Shown one piece after another: positions 1-12,247 of a stretch of DNA of 64,000 nt. The stretch comes from Sorghum bicolor. Taxonomy: Eukaryota > Streptophyta > Magnoliopsida > Poales > Poaceae. Under the pieces are notes generated by a model. The model saw nothing but the letters and a program-made list of their open reading frames with translations. It was not told where the DNA came from and made no database searches. Where the stretch lies: NCBI RefSeq assembly GCF_000003195.3, contig NC_012872.2:1736001-1800000 (forward strand), read 5' to 3'. Position 1 is the stretch's first letter. Every line of letters begins with the position of its first letter. The translations under genes and the position numbers were made by a program.

Positions 1-3000
1 GGCTGCTGCACGGTGGAGCGACGGCACAAACCTGCACTACGGCGCGCGGGACTTTGGCGCGGCGGAGCACAGGCCACGCAGGTCCGCGGGCTTGCGAACG
101 CGGACGGGCGGCTGCGCGACCCTCTCTCGGGTGCCCGCGAACTACCCCGCGTCGTCGCTCTCCTCGGACCTTCGGCGGCATGTGGTAGAGCAGAACGACC
201 CGGGCGCCGTCGAACCTCGAGCTGGAGAAGGGAAGACCGAGGCGCGACTCCCGCGAGAGGAGGCTGGAGGAAGATGGAGAACAGCGGTGCTGGACACCGC
301 GAAGACAGAGAACTGCGATGCCAATTATTATTGTCTCGATCTTCAAGGCAATGGATTGAGTCGGGACGCCGCTCGAGAGGCGTGCTAGTTCCAAGCTCGG
401 CGTCCAGAGACTCGCGATGGGCACGAATGGCAACTGCAAGCGGATGGAGCGGCGGCGCAGCCGTGCAGGAAGCGGTTGGCGTATGAGCGAGGCAGCAGTA
501 CCGCCGTAGTCCGAGGGGGCCGATCGAGTCGGGTGGGTTCCGGAGCATTCGTGATGGCCCGGTTGTGGCTTAACGAGTATGAGACCCTTGAAGGCGCTGA
601 TCGGACGGTCGGTATTGCTTCTTAGCCAGATCGGACGGCCAGAGGGCTAACGGGCGACGTGGCCCTATCCATTATTAGCCCGCTTTTGGTGCATGAATCA
701 TATATATATAGAGATTTATTTACAAAGAAATCCAGAGTAGCATCACATGCTTGTTTATTGTTTATTATCATCCACACGCAATCTCTAATAGCGCCTACCG
801 ACTACCGAGCGTAGTGGCGGAAACTCGGATCACATATGGAACCAGGGAGGGATCGATGGACATGGACCATATCACCATACACATACATGCATTACTACCT
901 TGCTTGCCCCGGTCAAATGGCGTAGCATACCGTGGTGCTGCCAACCTGGCAACCTACTACCAGTCTACCACGTCATGGTTCCATGCATGCACCTCGGGCT
1001 ACCTACCTGCCACACTTGGACTAATCATCTTCTAACCCTCGAGGACGGACGACTAGCTTGTATCAAATTGCATCTTTGGATGTTTCACAACAAGTCACCT
1101 GTCCAAATGACCAAAGTTTGTTTATCCTAGTATGACCAATACTTCTGTGTGGAAATTAGCATGCGCGGCTGCAATGTTCGGTACGACACCGGCTACCAGT
1201 CTGCCACTGATGGCAACATCTCTACTCTACGTACGTGAATAGTACTCTCATATTTAAGTTTCTGCAGAAACATCCGCAAGAAATTCCGGAACGAAGCAGG
1301 ACCGACCTCCCAAGAACGAAACAGATTGTATACGGATGAATATCACTAATATTACATTTCTTTTCATATTTTTATCTAGATTTGAATTCGAATATAGATA
1401 TTGTAAAACCATGCCCGATAAGATATGATTAGATATTGACATCATAAATATATGATTTGACTATTTGATAAAAATGGTATCGGACGTTGAATATCTAGAC
1501 TCAGATATAAATAAATTTAAACTTCTCTAAACAGATTTAGTCTCGATCAAAAAAAAATATTCATAGCATTTTCATCCCTAGTGACAGAGGAGTCGATCGA
1601 TGCATGCGGTTGTCGTTTCACTCGTTTGCAGCCATGCAATGCGAGCTATTTCGTCTTGACAGCGACAGGAGAAGCACTGCGCAGCGCCATGAGCCCAAAT
1701 GTCACCGGAGTGCCGCGGTTTTTCTTTTTTTTTTCCTTTTTGGAAGAAATCTTTCAGCAGCTTCTTTTTGTCGTCCTTGCTTCCTTGTGCTGTTTCAGCC
1801 CCACACGGCCACACACGCACACAGTCTGACAACAGTCGCCATTGCAGAACTGAAATTTTTCATTACATGGACCTCGACTTCCAATGAGCGATCTCACTGC
1901 ACTGACACTGAGAGCACCCGTGCGCCAGCCAAGCTACTAGCTACTGTAGTTACTGACCAGTCAGCTTCATATGTTAATCTTTCTCTTCCAATCAAGTTTC
2001 GCCATCAGTTACGATCACTAGCTATCCATCCAATCCAACCACAGGTTAGGCAGTGTAGAAAAAATGCAAGTCCGCAGGGACCATCGCCTACGCCTTGTTT
2101 CGTCCGCATCTGCACAAACGAACGGGCACACACGCAACCGGGCCGGGGGGCGTGAATAGTTCCTGAAGTCGATTCCTCAACAGCTATCGGCGACGCACAG
2201 GCTGCACTTGCACAGCTCGATTGCTGAATAGCATGCAGTGCTCATCAAGTATACAGCGCGCGGCAACTGCAATCATGCGAGTTATTTAAGGGCAGACAAA
2301 CAGGTATACGGCGAGGTCACCAGCCTACCTGCACACGCTACGCATTGGCCATATATTTTGATATATAAATAGCATCGATCAGTCGTTCTCCTGCTCGTGT
2401 ACTCCGCGCCAAGAACGTTTAATTTACTGAACGTCTGAACCTACCAAAGGGGATCGGAGGGAGGGCAGGTGTGTGTAGTGCAGGTGACCGCGATCGTTAG
2501 CAACCACCGCCACTGATTGAATTGAACGATGGGAGCTAGTAGGCTAATCCGTTTTTAACACGTACCGCATGCTGATCAATGCAACAGACGGACTGAACTC
2601 GACCCATCTGTATGTAGCTGTGGCTATTACCTGGCTGGCAATCTGGCATGGCATGGTATGCGTCCGGCCGGCATGACGGCATCCATGATCCATAGCATGC
2701 CCAGCAACGCAAGGCTACGCTTGCAGCCGTGGACTGGTCGACTGGAGGATACTGTACCTCGTCTAGCTAGTACTGTACTACCTAAACACAAACGCACTGT
2801 TGTCTGTTAGACTGTAACGCTCGGCAGTTGGATCGATCGGCCGGCGTGAACGAGGCAGAGGTAGCTCCATGAAATTCCTTCTCTAGAGAGCATACACGTA
2901 TATACGACATATATCTCTGTCACTGAATCCGTGAACCTTTTGTTTAGGTAGTACTACTTCTATATATAGCAAGTTGAAATGATTTTGGGTAAACATCCAT

Positions 3001-3881
3001 ATAGCATCACTGGCTCTGGCACGACGTTGTATATATACATATAATTTGCACGGCCACGGCCACTGGCCACATGGCCGGCCACTCCTTCCAAGCTGTGTGC
3101 CCTGCGCAGACTGCAGAAAACGGAGAATGTTCGGAGGCACCAAGTACAGGTCGTGCAGAAATACAAACGATAGATAATAAAATACAGAGGATTCCATGAG
3201 CTAAGCAGCCGCTAGCTGCATGCTGTCTGCTCGTCGTCATCCTCAGGGTCAATGCACCAAGAGAGCTCCGATCCTAATCTTGCCACCCAGCCCTCCATCA
3301 TGGACGCACACATCGATCGATTGATCCCTGTTGCATATGGCCAGCTTGGAGCAGGCGTCGTCATCCGTGACAGCAACGGCGCAACCACCGCGTACCGGCC
3401 GCCGGGCGGCGGGCCTCCGTCCTGATGACCGATCAGTCGTGGGCGGGCGCGCGTGCGGACATCTTCTCGCCGGCGACGGGCGGACGGCGATCGATGTCGC
3501 CTGCCGCCCCCGATCTCGATCGCTTCCATTCAATCCATTGGCTGCCGGCCGGCCGCGCATGGCATGTCATGTTATCCAGATTCCAGAGCTTGCCACTTCG
3601 TCCGCGTACTATACTAGTACTAGTACTAGTCTCCTACGGCCGGGTCGCGACATGAACTCGATCGGCAACTTGCTCCGGTCCCGGGCCCGGAATTGTGACC
3701 CTATGTGTACATGCACTGAAAGTCTGAGATCTATCGTTGGCTACGCCTATAAGTACGAGAAAATGCTCATCTGTTTCCTGTGGAAATTGAAGTACTCGTA
3801 GAAATGCAAAAATGTTTTCGAATCAAGACAAGCTGGCAATATAATAAAACTGTCGGTGATGGAGCCATCGGTTTATCCTGT

Positions 3882-3883
<2 letters not shown>

Positions 3884-3916
<33 letters not shown>
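3884..3916. repeat. (TA)n microsatellite
   Basis: An uninterrupted run of TA dinucleotides, about 16 units, in AT-rich intergenic DNA. Confidence 0.95.
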
Positions 3917-3918
<2 letters not shown>

Positions 3919-4527
3919 AGATTTAAGATGTATATGACCGAACGAAATGTATATAGACAAAGTATATGATCATACTAGACCATCTAGAGTGATATATATG
4001 TTAAGTATGCATGCATACATAGAGTATATGGTTATACTTATTATATATAATATAGTAGTGGCATTTTAGTAATATATTTAAAATATAATTTTTTTTAAAA
4101 AAAATTCGCGTGGTAAGATCTATAGTATCTTAATATGAGTATATAAACATACTCAAACCGATAAACAAGTATGAATACATACAAAATGTAGTTTATTGAA
4201 GATGAGAGTAACTACACGTACGTGTACAAAGAATTAATTCCTATATATATATATCGCATGCAAGCCCGAGACATACATCCCTGGCTGTCAGACCAAAAAA
4301 ATCAGAAGCATCAGGTCAACTCTGATGTGGTGCACAAAGGGTCAGCTCTACGAGTCAATAATTCGGGGCATGTTCCTGCTCCTCGATCGCAGACGGTAGA
4401 GTAGATCTGTAGATGTAGATTCCTCGCTCCATGCATGTGTACATGCACTCCAGCAGTAAGAGAGCACCTTTTGACACGAGCGTGCTTATTAGAACCATAG
4501 TTGTTAAAATCTACTGTTTTGTTATTA

Positions 4528-4975
4528 TACTCTCTCCATCCTCTTTTATAAGATACACACCCATATTAATAGTCAATTTTTAAAATCTTTGGCTAATACT
4601 TTGACTGACAAATTTTAATTAGTATATAACATGACCTTGATGCGATCAGATTTTAAATTAAATGTGCTATCCAATATTATAATTTTATGGATGTAAACAA
4701 TATGAAATAAAAAAATAATTAGTTACTCCATGCATCCATCCAAAATAAATGCACATCCCACTTTTTAATAAGTCAAACTTTTTTAAGTTTCACTAACAAT
4801 ATAGAATATAGTATTAATATATGTATATCCAACTATAAGGTTATTACGAAACTATGTTTCATGCTTAATCTAATGGTATTTATTATACTCATCATAAATA
4901 TTAGTACACTTTTGTATAAATTTATTAACTTTGTCATATCAATCTGAGATTTATAAAAGAGAAAAGGAAGGAGTA
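4528..4975. mobile_element. Stowaway-like MITE pair
   Basis: The first unit starts TACTCTCTCCATCC at 4528. A second starts TACTCCATGCATCCATCC at 4724 and ends GGAAGGAGTA at 4975, which is roughly its inverted start. TA at each boundary and CTCC-type ends are typical of Stowaway (Tc1/mariner) MITEs. The inside is AT-rich and non-coding. The limits of the first unit are approximate. Confidence 0.55.
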
Positions 4976-5520
4976 CGCCTTTGTGATCTTAACTAAGAAA
5001 TTTCATTCTACGATTTTTGTCTGAGAAAGTCTATGTTACTCTGATTGTTATGTTTACGATTTCATAGTTACGGATCTTACTCGAAGACCACCGAACGGTT
5101 TTGACAAACTTTCGTGTAATATAAGCTAGTCGACTGACTTGGGATGCAGCTCAACTTTGTTTGTGCCGTCGTGCTCATGACTGCCTCGTCGTGTCATTTT
5201 AATTAGCCACCACTACGTCTAAAAGACCCGATCAAACGAGTTAATTAATCTAACAAGCCAGTTGCACTCGTCCTCCTCTTCTCTTCTCGCACAGTCGCAC
5301 ACCAATCAGGGCAACCAACCAAACCAGCAGCTCGGCCGTACGCCCGGGCCCGGCGACCGGCTCCGTTCCGCGCGGGGATTTAAACGCGGGAGTGAGCACG
5401 CAGCAGGCGCAGGCAGCAAGCAACGAACGCGCGCGCGCCGCCGGAACCATCTCGATCGCGGGCAAGGGCGACGACGGTGCCGTGGATTCCGCTTGATCGT
5501 TCGGCTTATTCGTCGTCGTC

Positions 5521-8500
5521 ATGGGTGGTGGCCGGCTGCCGGTGGCGTGCTCCGCCGTCCTCGTCCTCCTCGCCGCGGCGGGATGCGTGTGGGCGCCGCG
5601 GGCGGCGGCGGCGCGGGAGTACGCGGCCATCTTCAACTTCGGGGACTCCCTGGTGGACGCCGGCAACCTGGTGGTGGACGGCATCCCGGACTACCTCGCC
5701 ACGGCGCGCCTGCCCTACGGCATGAACTACTTCGGCTACCCCACCGGCCGCTGCTCCGACGGCCGCCTCGTCGTTGACTTCATCGGTACGCACGCATGCA
5801 TGCATGGATACACAAACAAATTAAATACATGTTGCATTACACACTCACCAGGCTGCCGCCGGCCCGGCCGTCCACGATGGTCGAGCAGCGCAGGAGCTGG
5901 GCGTGCCGCTGCTGCCGCCATCCAAGGCGAAGAACGCGACGTTCCACCGTGGCGCCAACTTCGCCATCACCGGCGCGACGTCCCTCGACACGCCCTTCTT
6001 CGTGGAGCGCGGGCTCGGCAAGACGGTCTGGAACTCGGGGTCGCTGCACACGCAGATCCAGTGGTTCCAGGACATGAAGCCCAAGCTCTGCAGCTCCCCA
6101 GACGAGTGCCGCGACCTGTTCCGGCGGTCGCTGTTCATCGTCGGCGAGTTCGGCGGGAACGACTACAACTCGCCGCTGTTCGCGTTCCGGCCCATCTCCG
6201 AGGCGCACGACTTCGTGCCCCACGTGGTGGAGTCCATCGGCAGCGGCGTCGAGAAGCTGATCGCCGAGGGCGCCGTGGAGCTCGTGGTGCCCGGCGTGCT
6301 CCCCATCGGCTGCTTCCCCGTCTACCTCTCCATCTTCCGGAAGCAGGCCGACGGGTACGGCGGCCGGAGTGGGTGCATCAGGGACCTCAACACGCTGTCG
6401 TGGGTGCACAACGCCGCGCTCCGGCGGAAGGTGGAGGAGCTCCGGGGAAGGTACCCCGACGTGCGCATCGTGTACGCTGACTACTACACGCCGGCCATCC
6501 AGTTCGTCCTCCACGCCGAGAAATACGGTGAGTCTATATCTCCGTGCATTCTGCTCCGTTGTTCATTCATTCCCGTCGCCGTCGATCTCCTGCTGATCGA
6601 TGTAGTCTTCTCCGGTGGCCTGCGCTGGTGGCTCCGTCTGTGGTCACGGCAGTTTGCGTCTAAGGTTGTCGCGGCGAGCGAGTTCGGTAGTTCGGTTCGT
6701 TACGGCAACGTGGACGGGCGCTGACACGTCGGACCACCATCAGTCCACGTCCCCCCTTTTTTTTTAGGAAAAAGAGTTAAAGAAACCGTGACCGTTTCGT
6801 TGGTTCGCTTTGAAAAAGATACGTTTTTTTTAAAGGAAAAAAAAGGAGTATACGCTCAACGCTCAAGGAAGGGAGGGGAGACATTTGGCTAAGAATAAGG
6901 CAATTCACAAACAGATGAGTTAGATAGCTGTGTGAGCGATTAATTAATTAAATTAGATTAGATTATTATATTCCATAGGGAGACTATATACTAAATAAAA
7001 TCCTGGAAATCAAACAGCTCAGCGAGAAAGCAACCACGACGCGGACTATACAGCATATATATATAAGCATACCATTCATTCATTTGAGATTTGATCCGGT
7101 CACGCATGTAGTGTATGTAGCTGAAAAGTATGGGGTCGAATAATAATTGAGCAGAAGCGGCCGCGGCACGGGCACATTTGGGCCAACCGAAGGGTCAGGC
7201 TGCTTCCATTTGCTGGCTCGACGACGCCCCGCGATCACCCGTAAACGGCCGGAAGCCCCGGGACGGCAGCGGCACCGGTGAATCCGAGGAAAAATCCACG
7301 GTCTGACGCATTTCTGGGCGAGCAAACAGATCAGGGGGTGGTTGGGTTGGGTGCAATTCCTTCCTTCCTGTTTCCTGCCCCCGTACGTGCGCGTGTGTGT
7401 GTTTGCGAGGTCTCATCGTCACCTCATCGGCTAAAGCAAGCGACTTTGAACGGGCACGAGAATAGGTTAAACGGTGGGTGGCCGGGCCGGATCGGAGTCT
7501 TCCAGCGGGCTTCGCTGGCCGGCCGGCAAGCGGCTGACGACTGATCGAGAAACGCCGGCGGCTGCTGCGTGCTGGTCTCGCTTACTATCTCGCGTAGGGT
7601 ACGGTGTTGCCGCGGTGGCGACGTGACGACGGAGCTCGCCTCGCGTTTGCATACGTTTGGTTGGTTGATTGAAGATTAACGTGACAGTGACAGTGACACC
7701 TAACTTAAAGTCTAAAGATGATGATGTAACTGTAATGAAAGAATAATAGGCACGGAGTGAGTGATGATGAACCCTCTGTAGCTACCTCGCTCGCTCTGTC
7801 GCCCGGGCCTGTGTGTGCGTCCTGCTGGAGCTGGAATAAACCGTGGTGATCGATGATGAGCCCATCATTATCTTTGGATTGTAGTACATGCAGAAGATAT
7901 GTGGATTGGTAGTCTGCGATCACACCACATGTCAGCAGGTATGTGACCGTGTCAATTCCCACATGACAAGACCTGTAGGACGTACTACTCGTCTCCAAAG
8001 TCTACTAGTACTATACTACTACTAGTAGTACTTAACACGCCTTTGATTATGCTTAATTAGATAGAGTTTGCACACGGCCCCGGCCCCACACCCCCATGTG
8101 ATCTGAAAGCCGTGGACCTTTCCTGGATGGCGTACTACTCGTACTTTCCTGCTGGCTAGCTACAACACCCCAGCCAACACCAACAGGTTACCGTACAGTA
8201 ACGCTAGGAATTTAGAAATTCAACTGTGGGGCAAGGCAACTGGAATTGCCAACTGTCAAACTCAGTGTCTCATCAAGTCATCATCAAGAATAAGGACCTA
8301 TATATATATATATATATATATATGTTAGAAACCTCCAAACCTCAAATCAAACACCTCGAGTACAAAGGCCGAATCAAGCTTTGGAGTTTTCCGCCGTTAA
8401 TAATGGGACATATAATACTTAACCGCTGCAACCTTTTCGACATTTTCTTTTTTTGAGATGGATCTCTTTTCGATCAAATTGTTTATTATCATCCCTGATC

Positions 8501-9370
8501 TAATCATTCAGCAATAAGCGGTGCCATGCATGAATATGATTCGGCCAACTTTTCCCCTCGTGGTAGCTAGTCTTGGAGTTTGTACGACTTCAACTTTCTA
8601 CCAAGAGTAAAAAAACACGAGATCATTGACCAACTTTTCGTGAAGGACACTCAACGCTAGTAGTAAGCGGTGTGTGCCCGGTCTGAATGTTTTGCAATTC
8701 AGAAATATTACTAGTCTCCAGTGTCATACTAGCTACATGGCTTGGACGCCACGTGAACCGTGTCATACGTGACGTACGCATCGTCGATGTTGGACGTACG
8801 TTCAGCATAGGGGACACGACGTGAGAATTATTCGGTGATCCGTGCAATCCGGCTTCGAACTGGAACGAATCATCAATCAAACATAAAATTCAGTTCAACG
8901 ACCCAGCAATGCTGTACGTTCCTGATATATAAACAAATCATAATCTTATCCACACACATGCAGGATGACACATGCATGTATGTAGGAGTACTCGTAGTTG
9001 ACGAGTCACGAACGCCGAGCACGGCAGGTCGACCACAGACTAGAATCGATCGGGCCCCAAGGCTTGGGCCCAAGCAAGCCCGGCTAGCTCCGACCTGTTC
9101 TGATGGGTCACGTTTCCTTCCTCTTCTCGCACAGGGATGCTGAAGCAGACGCCGCGGGCCTGCTGCGGTGCGCCGGGCGTGGGGGTGTACAACTTCAACC
9201 TGACGTCCAAGTGCGGGGAGCCGGGGGCGTACGCGTGCCCGGACCCCTCCAACCACTGGAGCTGGGACGGCATCCACCTCACGGAGGCCGCCTACGGCCA
9301 CATCGCCAAGGGCTGGCTCTACGGGCCCTTTGCCGACCCGCCCATCCTCGACACCAAGCATCTCGGCTAA
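5521..9370 (+). CDS. GDSL-A: GDSL esterase/lipase, secreted
   Basis: Predicted SGNH-type serine esterase of 380 residues. Exons are 5521-5785, 5886-6527 and 9135-9370 (GT-AG introns; junctions after codon position 1). Residues 1-31 form a signal peptide, so secretion or apoplast is expected. Block I is FNFGDSLVDAGN with nucleophile Ser43. Block II carries GGNDY, block III reads PIGC, and the block V WDGIHLTE motif gives Asp347 and His350. Family members hydrolyse ester bonds of lipids, acetylated sugars or specialised metabolites; the substrate here cannot be told. Spacing and motifs resemble the Arabidopsis At1g28590/At5g45910 and acetylajmalan-esterase group. Two introns present in GDSL-C are missing, while the last intron is large (2.6 kb). 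The start codon follows a GC-rich leader and directly precedes the signal peptide. First member of a seven-gene tandem array. Confidence 0.9.
6528..9134 (+). other. Large last intron of GDSL-A
   Basis: 2.6-kb intron between a GTGAGT donor and a GCACAG acceptor. It holds AT-rich stretches, a GC-rich patch at about 7150-7660 and a (TA)n run at 8299-8322. No coding frame in it matches a known family. The same intron position in GDSL-D to GDSL-G is only 92-136 bp, so this intron has probably taken up inserted DNA, but I could not define an element boundary. Confidence 0.7.
8299..8322. repeat. (TA)n microsatellite
   Basis: About 12 TA units inside the last intron of GDSL-A. Confidence 0.9.
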
Positions 9371-9834
9371 CATCCACCGTCTCTTCTCCAACAACGGCGG
9401 CCGCGGCAGCCGGCCGGCCGGCCAGTACAGATTTTATATATTCGTCTCTACGCACGCGACGTCGGAGCGAGCGGGGATATTGATCGAACTGTGAATTGGT
9501 TGGTTGTTATAGAGAGAACGTACGGAAACGAAATGGGGAGTAGGACACAATAAGGTCTATGGGCATACTGGCCAACACTCTGTTTAGATTAATTAATGGG
9601 TTTATATACACATAGGTTGTGTTGTTTCTGTTGTTTTGTTAGGCAGATATGTTTTGTGACTTAATTGTTTGTCGATATTACTGCACTAGCATAGTTGTAC
9701 TACTGTACTTCTCATAGTATATGATATGCATCAATGCATCAAAATACAGTAAGTTTTAGCAATGTTGCAACACAGCACGTCACAATTGAAACTTGATAGA
9801 AGAGTGTTGCCTCAGAGATTCTAAAACAGACCTA

Positions 9835-10190
9835 TTTGGATTCCTGGAATTGAATTTATTTTAATAATCATAATTTAGACACATGTTAACTAAGCTAATA
9901 TGATTATATTTGTATATTATTGTTGGTTATACGAGAGAGATACTTATATATTGCATTTCTACCACAAGGGAGCGAGATGAAGAGTGTGTCATAAGTTGCA
10001 AAGTAGAAACAAAGAATGATGATCTATAGAATCAATTTCTATCTCTAACCTTATGAATTTGAGATAGACTTATATGTGAACTTTGGAAAGTGGTGGAGTG
10101 TCAAATTCCAAGCCAAATAGCATAATTTGTTGAGTAGATTTCAATTCCTTCAAAAGAAAAAAAAATCCAATTTGGGCCTGTGTCGACCTC
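9835..10190. repeat. Dispersed repeat, second copy at 59700-60045
   Basis: The reverse complement of this stretch aligns along most of its length with 59700-60045. Shared phrases include GTCTATCTCAAATTCAT, GAAATTGATTCTAT and GTAGAAATGCA. The ends carry a loose inverted GGATT...GGAATTGAA pattern. It is probably a non-autonomous DNA transposon; the family is unassigned. Confidence 0.6.
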
Positions 10191-10620
10191 TTATGGGCTC
10201 AAATCTTGGTGGTTTTAGTTGGGCATAGAGGGCAATTTGGGCCTAACTTGTACGAGCAAGAATATTGAGTTCTAGATACTGAACTGAAAATTTTCAATTG
10301 AAACTCTGCTGTTAAAAGGTTTCTAAAAGAAAACAAGGAAGAGAAAGTCATAATAAATCTACATGGAAGGGAGAGATGTATATAGAATATAATTTGTAAA
10401 TGCTATAAATCTTTGCGTTCATGTACATAATATCTATAGTAATGAGTGTATACAGTTTCTGGTTATTACCTTATTATTTTAAATCTCGATATTCATTGGA
10501 GAAATCAGATGCCAAAAATGCACAGAAGATTTTATTCTCCGTTTATTTGGTGCTATATCTGGCATCAGCCAAATAGTAACAGCAGAGTCAATGACGATTC
10601 ATGATCGGCCAAATGTTCTC

Positions 10621-10629
10621 TATAAAATA
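10621..10629 (+). promoter_or_regulatory. TATA box of GDSL-B
   Basis: TATAAAATA lies 126 bp upstream of the proposed start codon of GDSL-B in otherwise AT-rich DNA. Confidence 0.5.
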
Positions 10630-10746
10630 ACTCAGATACAAGATCGGTAGTACACGTGCGTTCTTTTCTTGAGATGAGATTGAGATTTGAGATTCAGAGG
10701 GGGTACAGAAAGAAACTGATCTGTTCGATCTTCAGGACAAAGAACA

Positions 10747-12247
10747 ATGAAGCACGTAATTCTTTGCCTGCAGATCTCTCTGCTATTCTCCAGCTTCTCC
10801 TATTCGATGCAGGCCCAATACAGCTCGATTTTTAGCTTCGGTGACTCGTACACCGACACCGGCAACAAGGTCATCCTCTTGGGCCCGTCGACGCCAGGCC
10901 TGCTGATCAACAAACCGCCGTACGGGATGACCTTCTTTGGGCATCCCACCGGCCGCCTCTCCGACGGCAGACTTGTCATAGATTTCATCGGTAATTTTCT
11001 TCCACGGCGGCGGCGAGCGTAGCCGCCGTAGCTTCGTTTGCTCTTTATCTCAACGCCGGCAATGCCGTCATGCTGCACGCACCTATACCTGATCGATTAA
11101 TTCATGGCCGTTTGGCGTACTACGGTGTACACAGCCCAGGCACTGGGACTACCTCTCGTTCCGCCGTCGCTGTCAAAGGACCAAAGCTTCAAGCAAGGCG
11201 CGCAAACTTCGCGGTGGCTGGCGCCACGGCGCTGAAGACGAGCACGAGCCCATCGTTCTACCCGCAGGCCGGCGGCGACGACGGCGCCAAGCCTCCTCCG
11301 AATAACATCTCCCTCAGCGACGAGCTGGGGTGGTTCGACGCCATGAAACCCACCCTCTGCGACTCACCCCAAGGTTCGTGTCAGACGTCACGGCATCATC
11401 ATCCTATTGTTACATTACATTGGAGCTCATGTCAGTTCTTCTGTGCGTGCTTATTACACGAAACTACTATGTACATTGCTGATGCCCTCGCTCTGTAGCA
11501 TGCAAGGAGTTTTTCGGGAAGGCGCTGTTCGTCGTCGGGGAGCTGGGATTTAACGACTATGGGGTCATGCTGGCCGCCGGCAAATTGGCAAAACCGTCGC
11601 TGAAGCGCAGTCCTACGTGCCTCAGATCGTCGCAACAATCGTTGATGCCACGGAGGTACGTACGTGATCCATATGCAGATGCACCGACCTAATAATAGTA
11701 CTAACCTATCCCGGCACGGCAAGCTGATCCACTACTGCCGTGTGCATGCATGCAGAAGCTGATCAACGACGGCGCCACGGCGATCGTGGTGTCCGGGATC
11801 TCGCCGATGGGGTGCGCGCCGGGGAACCTGGTGCTGCTGGGGAGCCAGAACGGTGCCGACTACGAGCCGGACACGGGGTGCCTGAAGGGCCTGAACGATC
11901 TCTCCAGGTCCCACAACGCGCAGCTGAGCCAGGCGCTGACGACACTAGGCGGGAAGTACCCGGGCACGCGGGTCACCTACGCCGACCTGTACGCGCCCGT
12001 GATCGCGTTCGCGGCGGCGCCGGCGAGGTTCGGGTTCGACGGCGCGCTGAGGGACTGCTGCTGCGGCGGCAAGTACAACTTCGACCTGAAGGCGGCCTGC
12101 GGGATGCCCGGCGTCGCCGCCTGCGCCAACCCGTCGGCGTACGTCGACTGGGACGGCGTCCACCTCACCGAGGCGGCGTACCACCTCGTCGCCGATGGTT
12201 GGCTCAGGGGACCCTACGCCAACCCGCCCATTCTCGGGGCGTCGTAG
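10747..12247 (+). pseudogene. GDSL-B: GDSL esterase/lipase with two frameshifting indels
   Basis: Recognisable GDSL gene with exons 10747-10990, 11135-11373, 11499-11655 and 11756-12247. Exon 1 encodes a signal peptide and block [13 protein letters not shown]. Later exons carry GELGFNDYG (block II), MGC (block III) and WDGVHLTE (block V). Splice junctions match those of GDSL-C, but the last intron is absent. Exon 2 is 239 nt, two too many: an extra GC dinucleotide near 11199-11204 shifts the frame and TGA follows at 11233-11235, after residue 114. Exon 3 is 157 nt where GDSL-C has 149. A repeat of GGCAAA with TT between the copies, around 11579-11594, adds 8 nt and shifts the frame again. Two independent indels favour a recent pseudogene, although assembly error is possible. 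The fourth exon is open and well conserved, which suggests recent loss. A TATA box lies upstream. Confidence 0.8.

Larger units (their letters stand above)
1..5520. other. Intergenic region upstream of GDSL-A
   Basis: No gene is recognised here. Positions 1-700 are GC-rich and hold an open frame of about 157 codons (13-486) with no familiar domain; it may be transposon-derived. From about 750 to 5500 the DNA is mixed. A GC-rich patch lies at 3340-3660, a (TA)n run at 3884-3916, and Stowaway-like repeats at 4528-4975. The GC-rich 5' leader of GDSL-A begins around 5270. Open frames here are short or lack splice and domain support. Confidence 0.6.
9371..10746. other. GDSL-A/GDSL-B intergenic region
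   Basis: About 1.4 kb without a gene. It contains the 3' flank of GDSL-A, a dispersed repeat (9835-10190) and the AT-rich promoter of GDSL-B. Confidence 0.75.

Noticed and set aside
1604..2155. 183-codon open frame upstream
   Set aside because: Ser/Thr/His-rich without domain, signal or splice support, and overlapping frames on the other strand are equally long.
5521..6480. 319-codon open frame reading through intron 1 of GDSL-A
   Set aside because: After 5785 it loses all GDSL similarity and becomes Arg/Pro-rich. Splicing from 5785 to 5886 restores conserved blocks.
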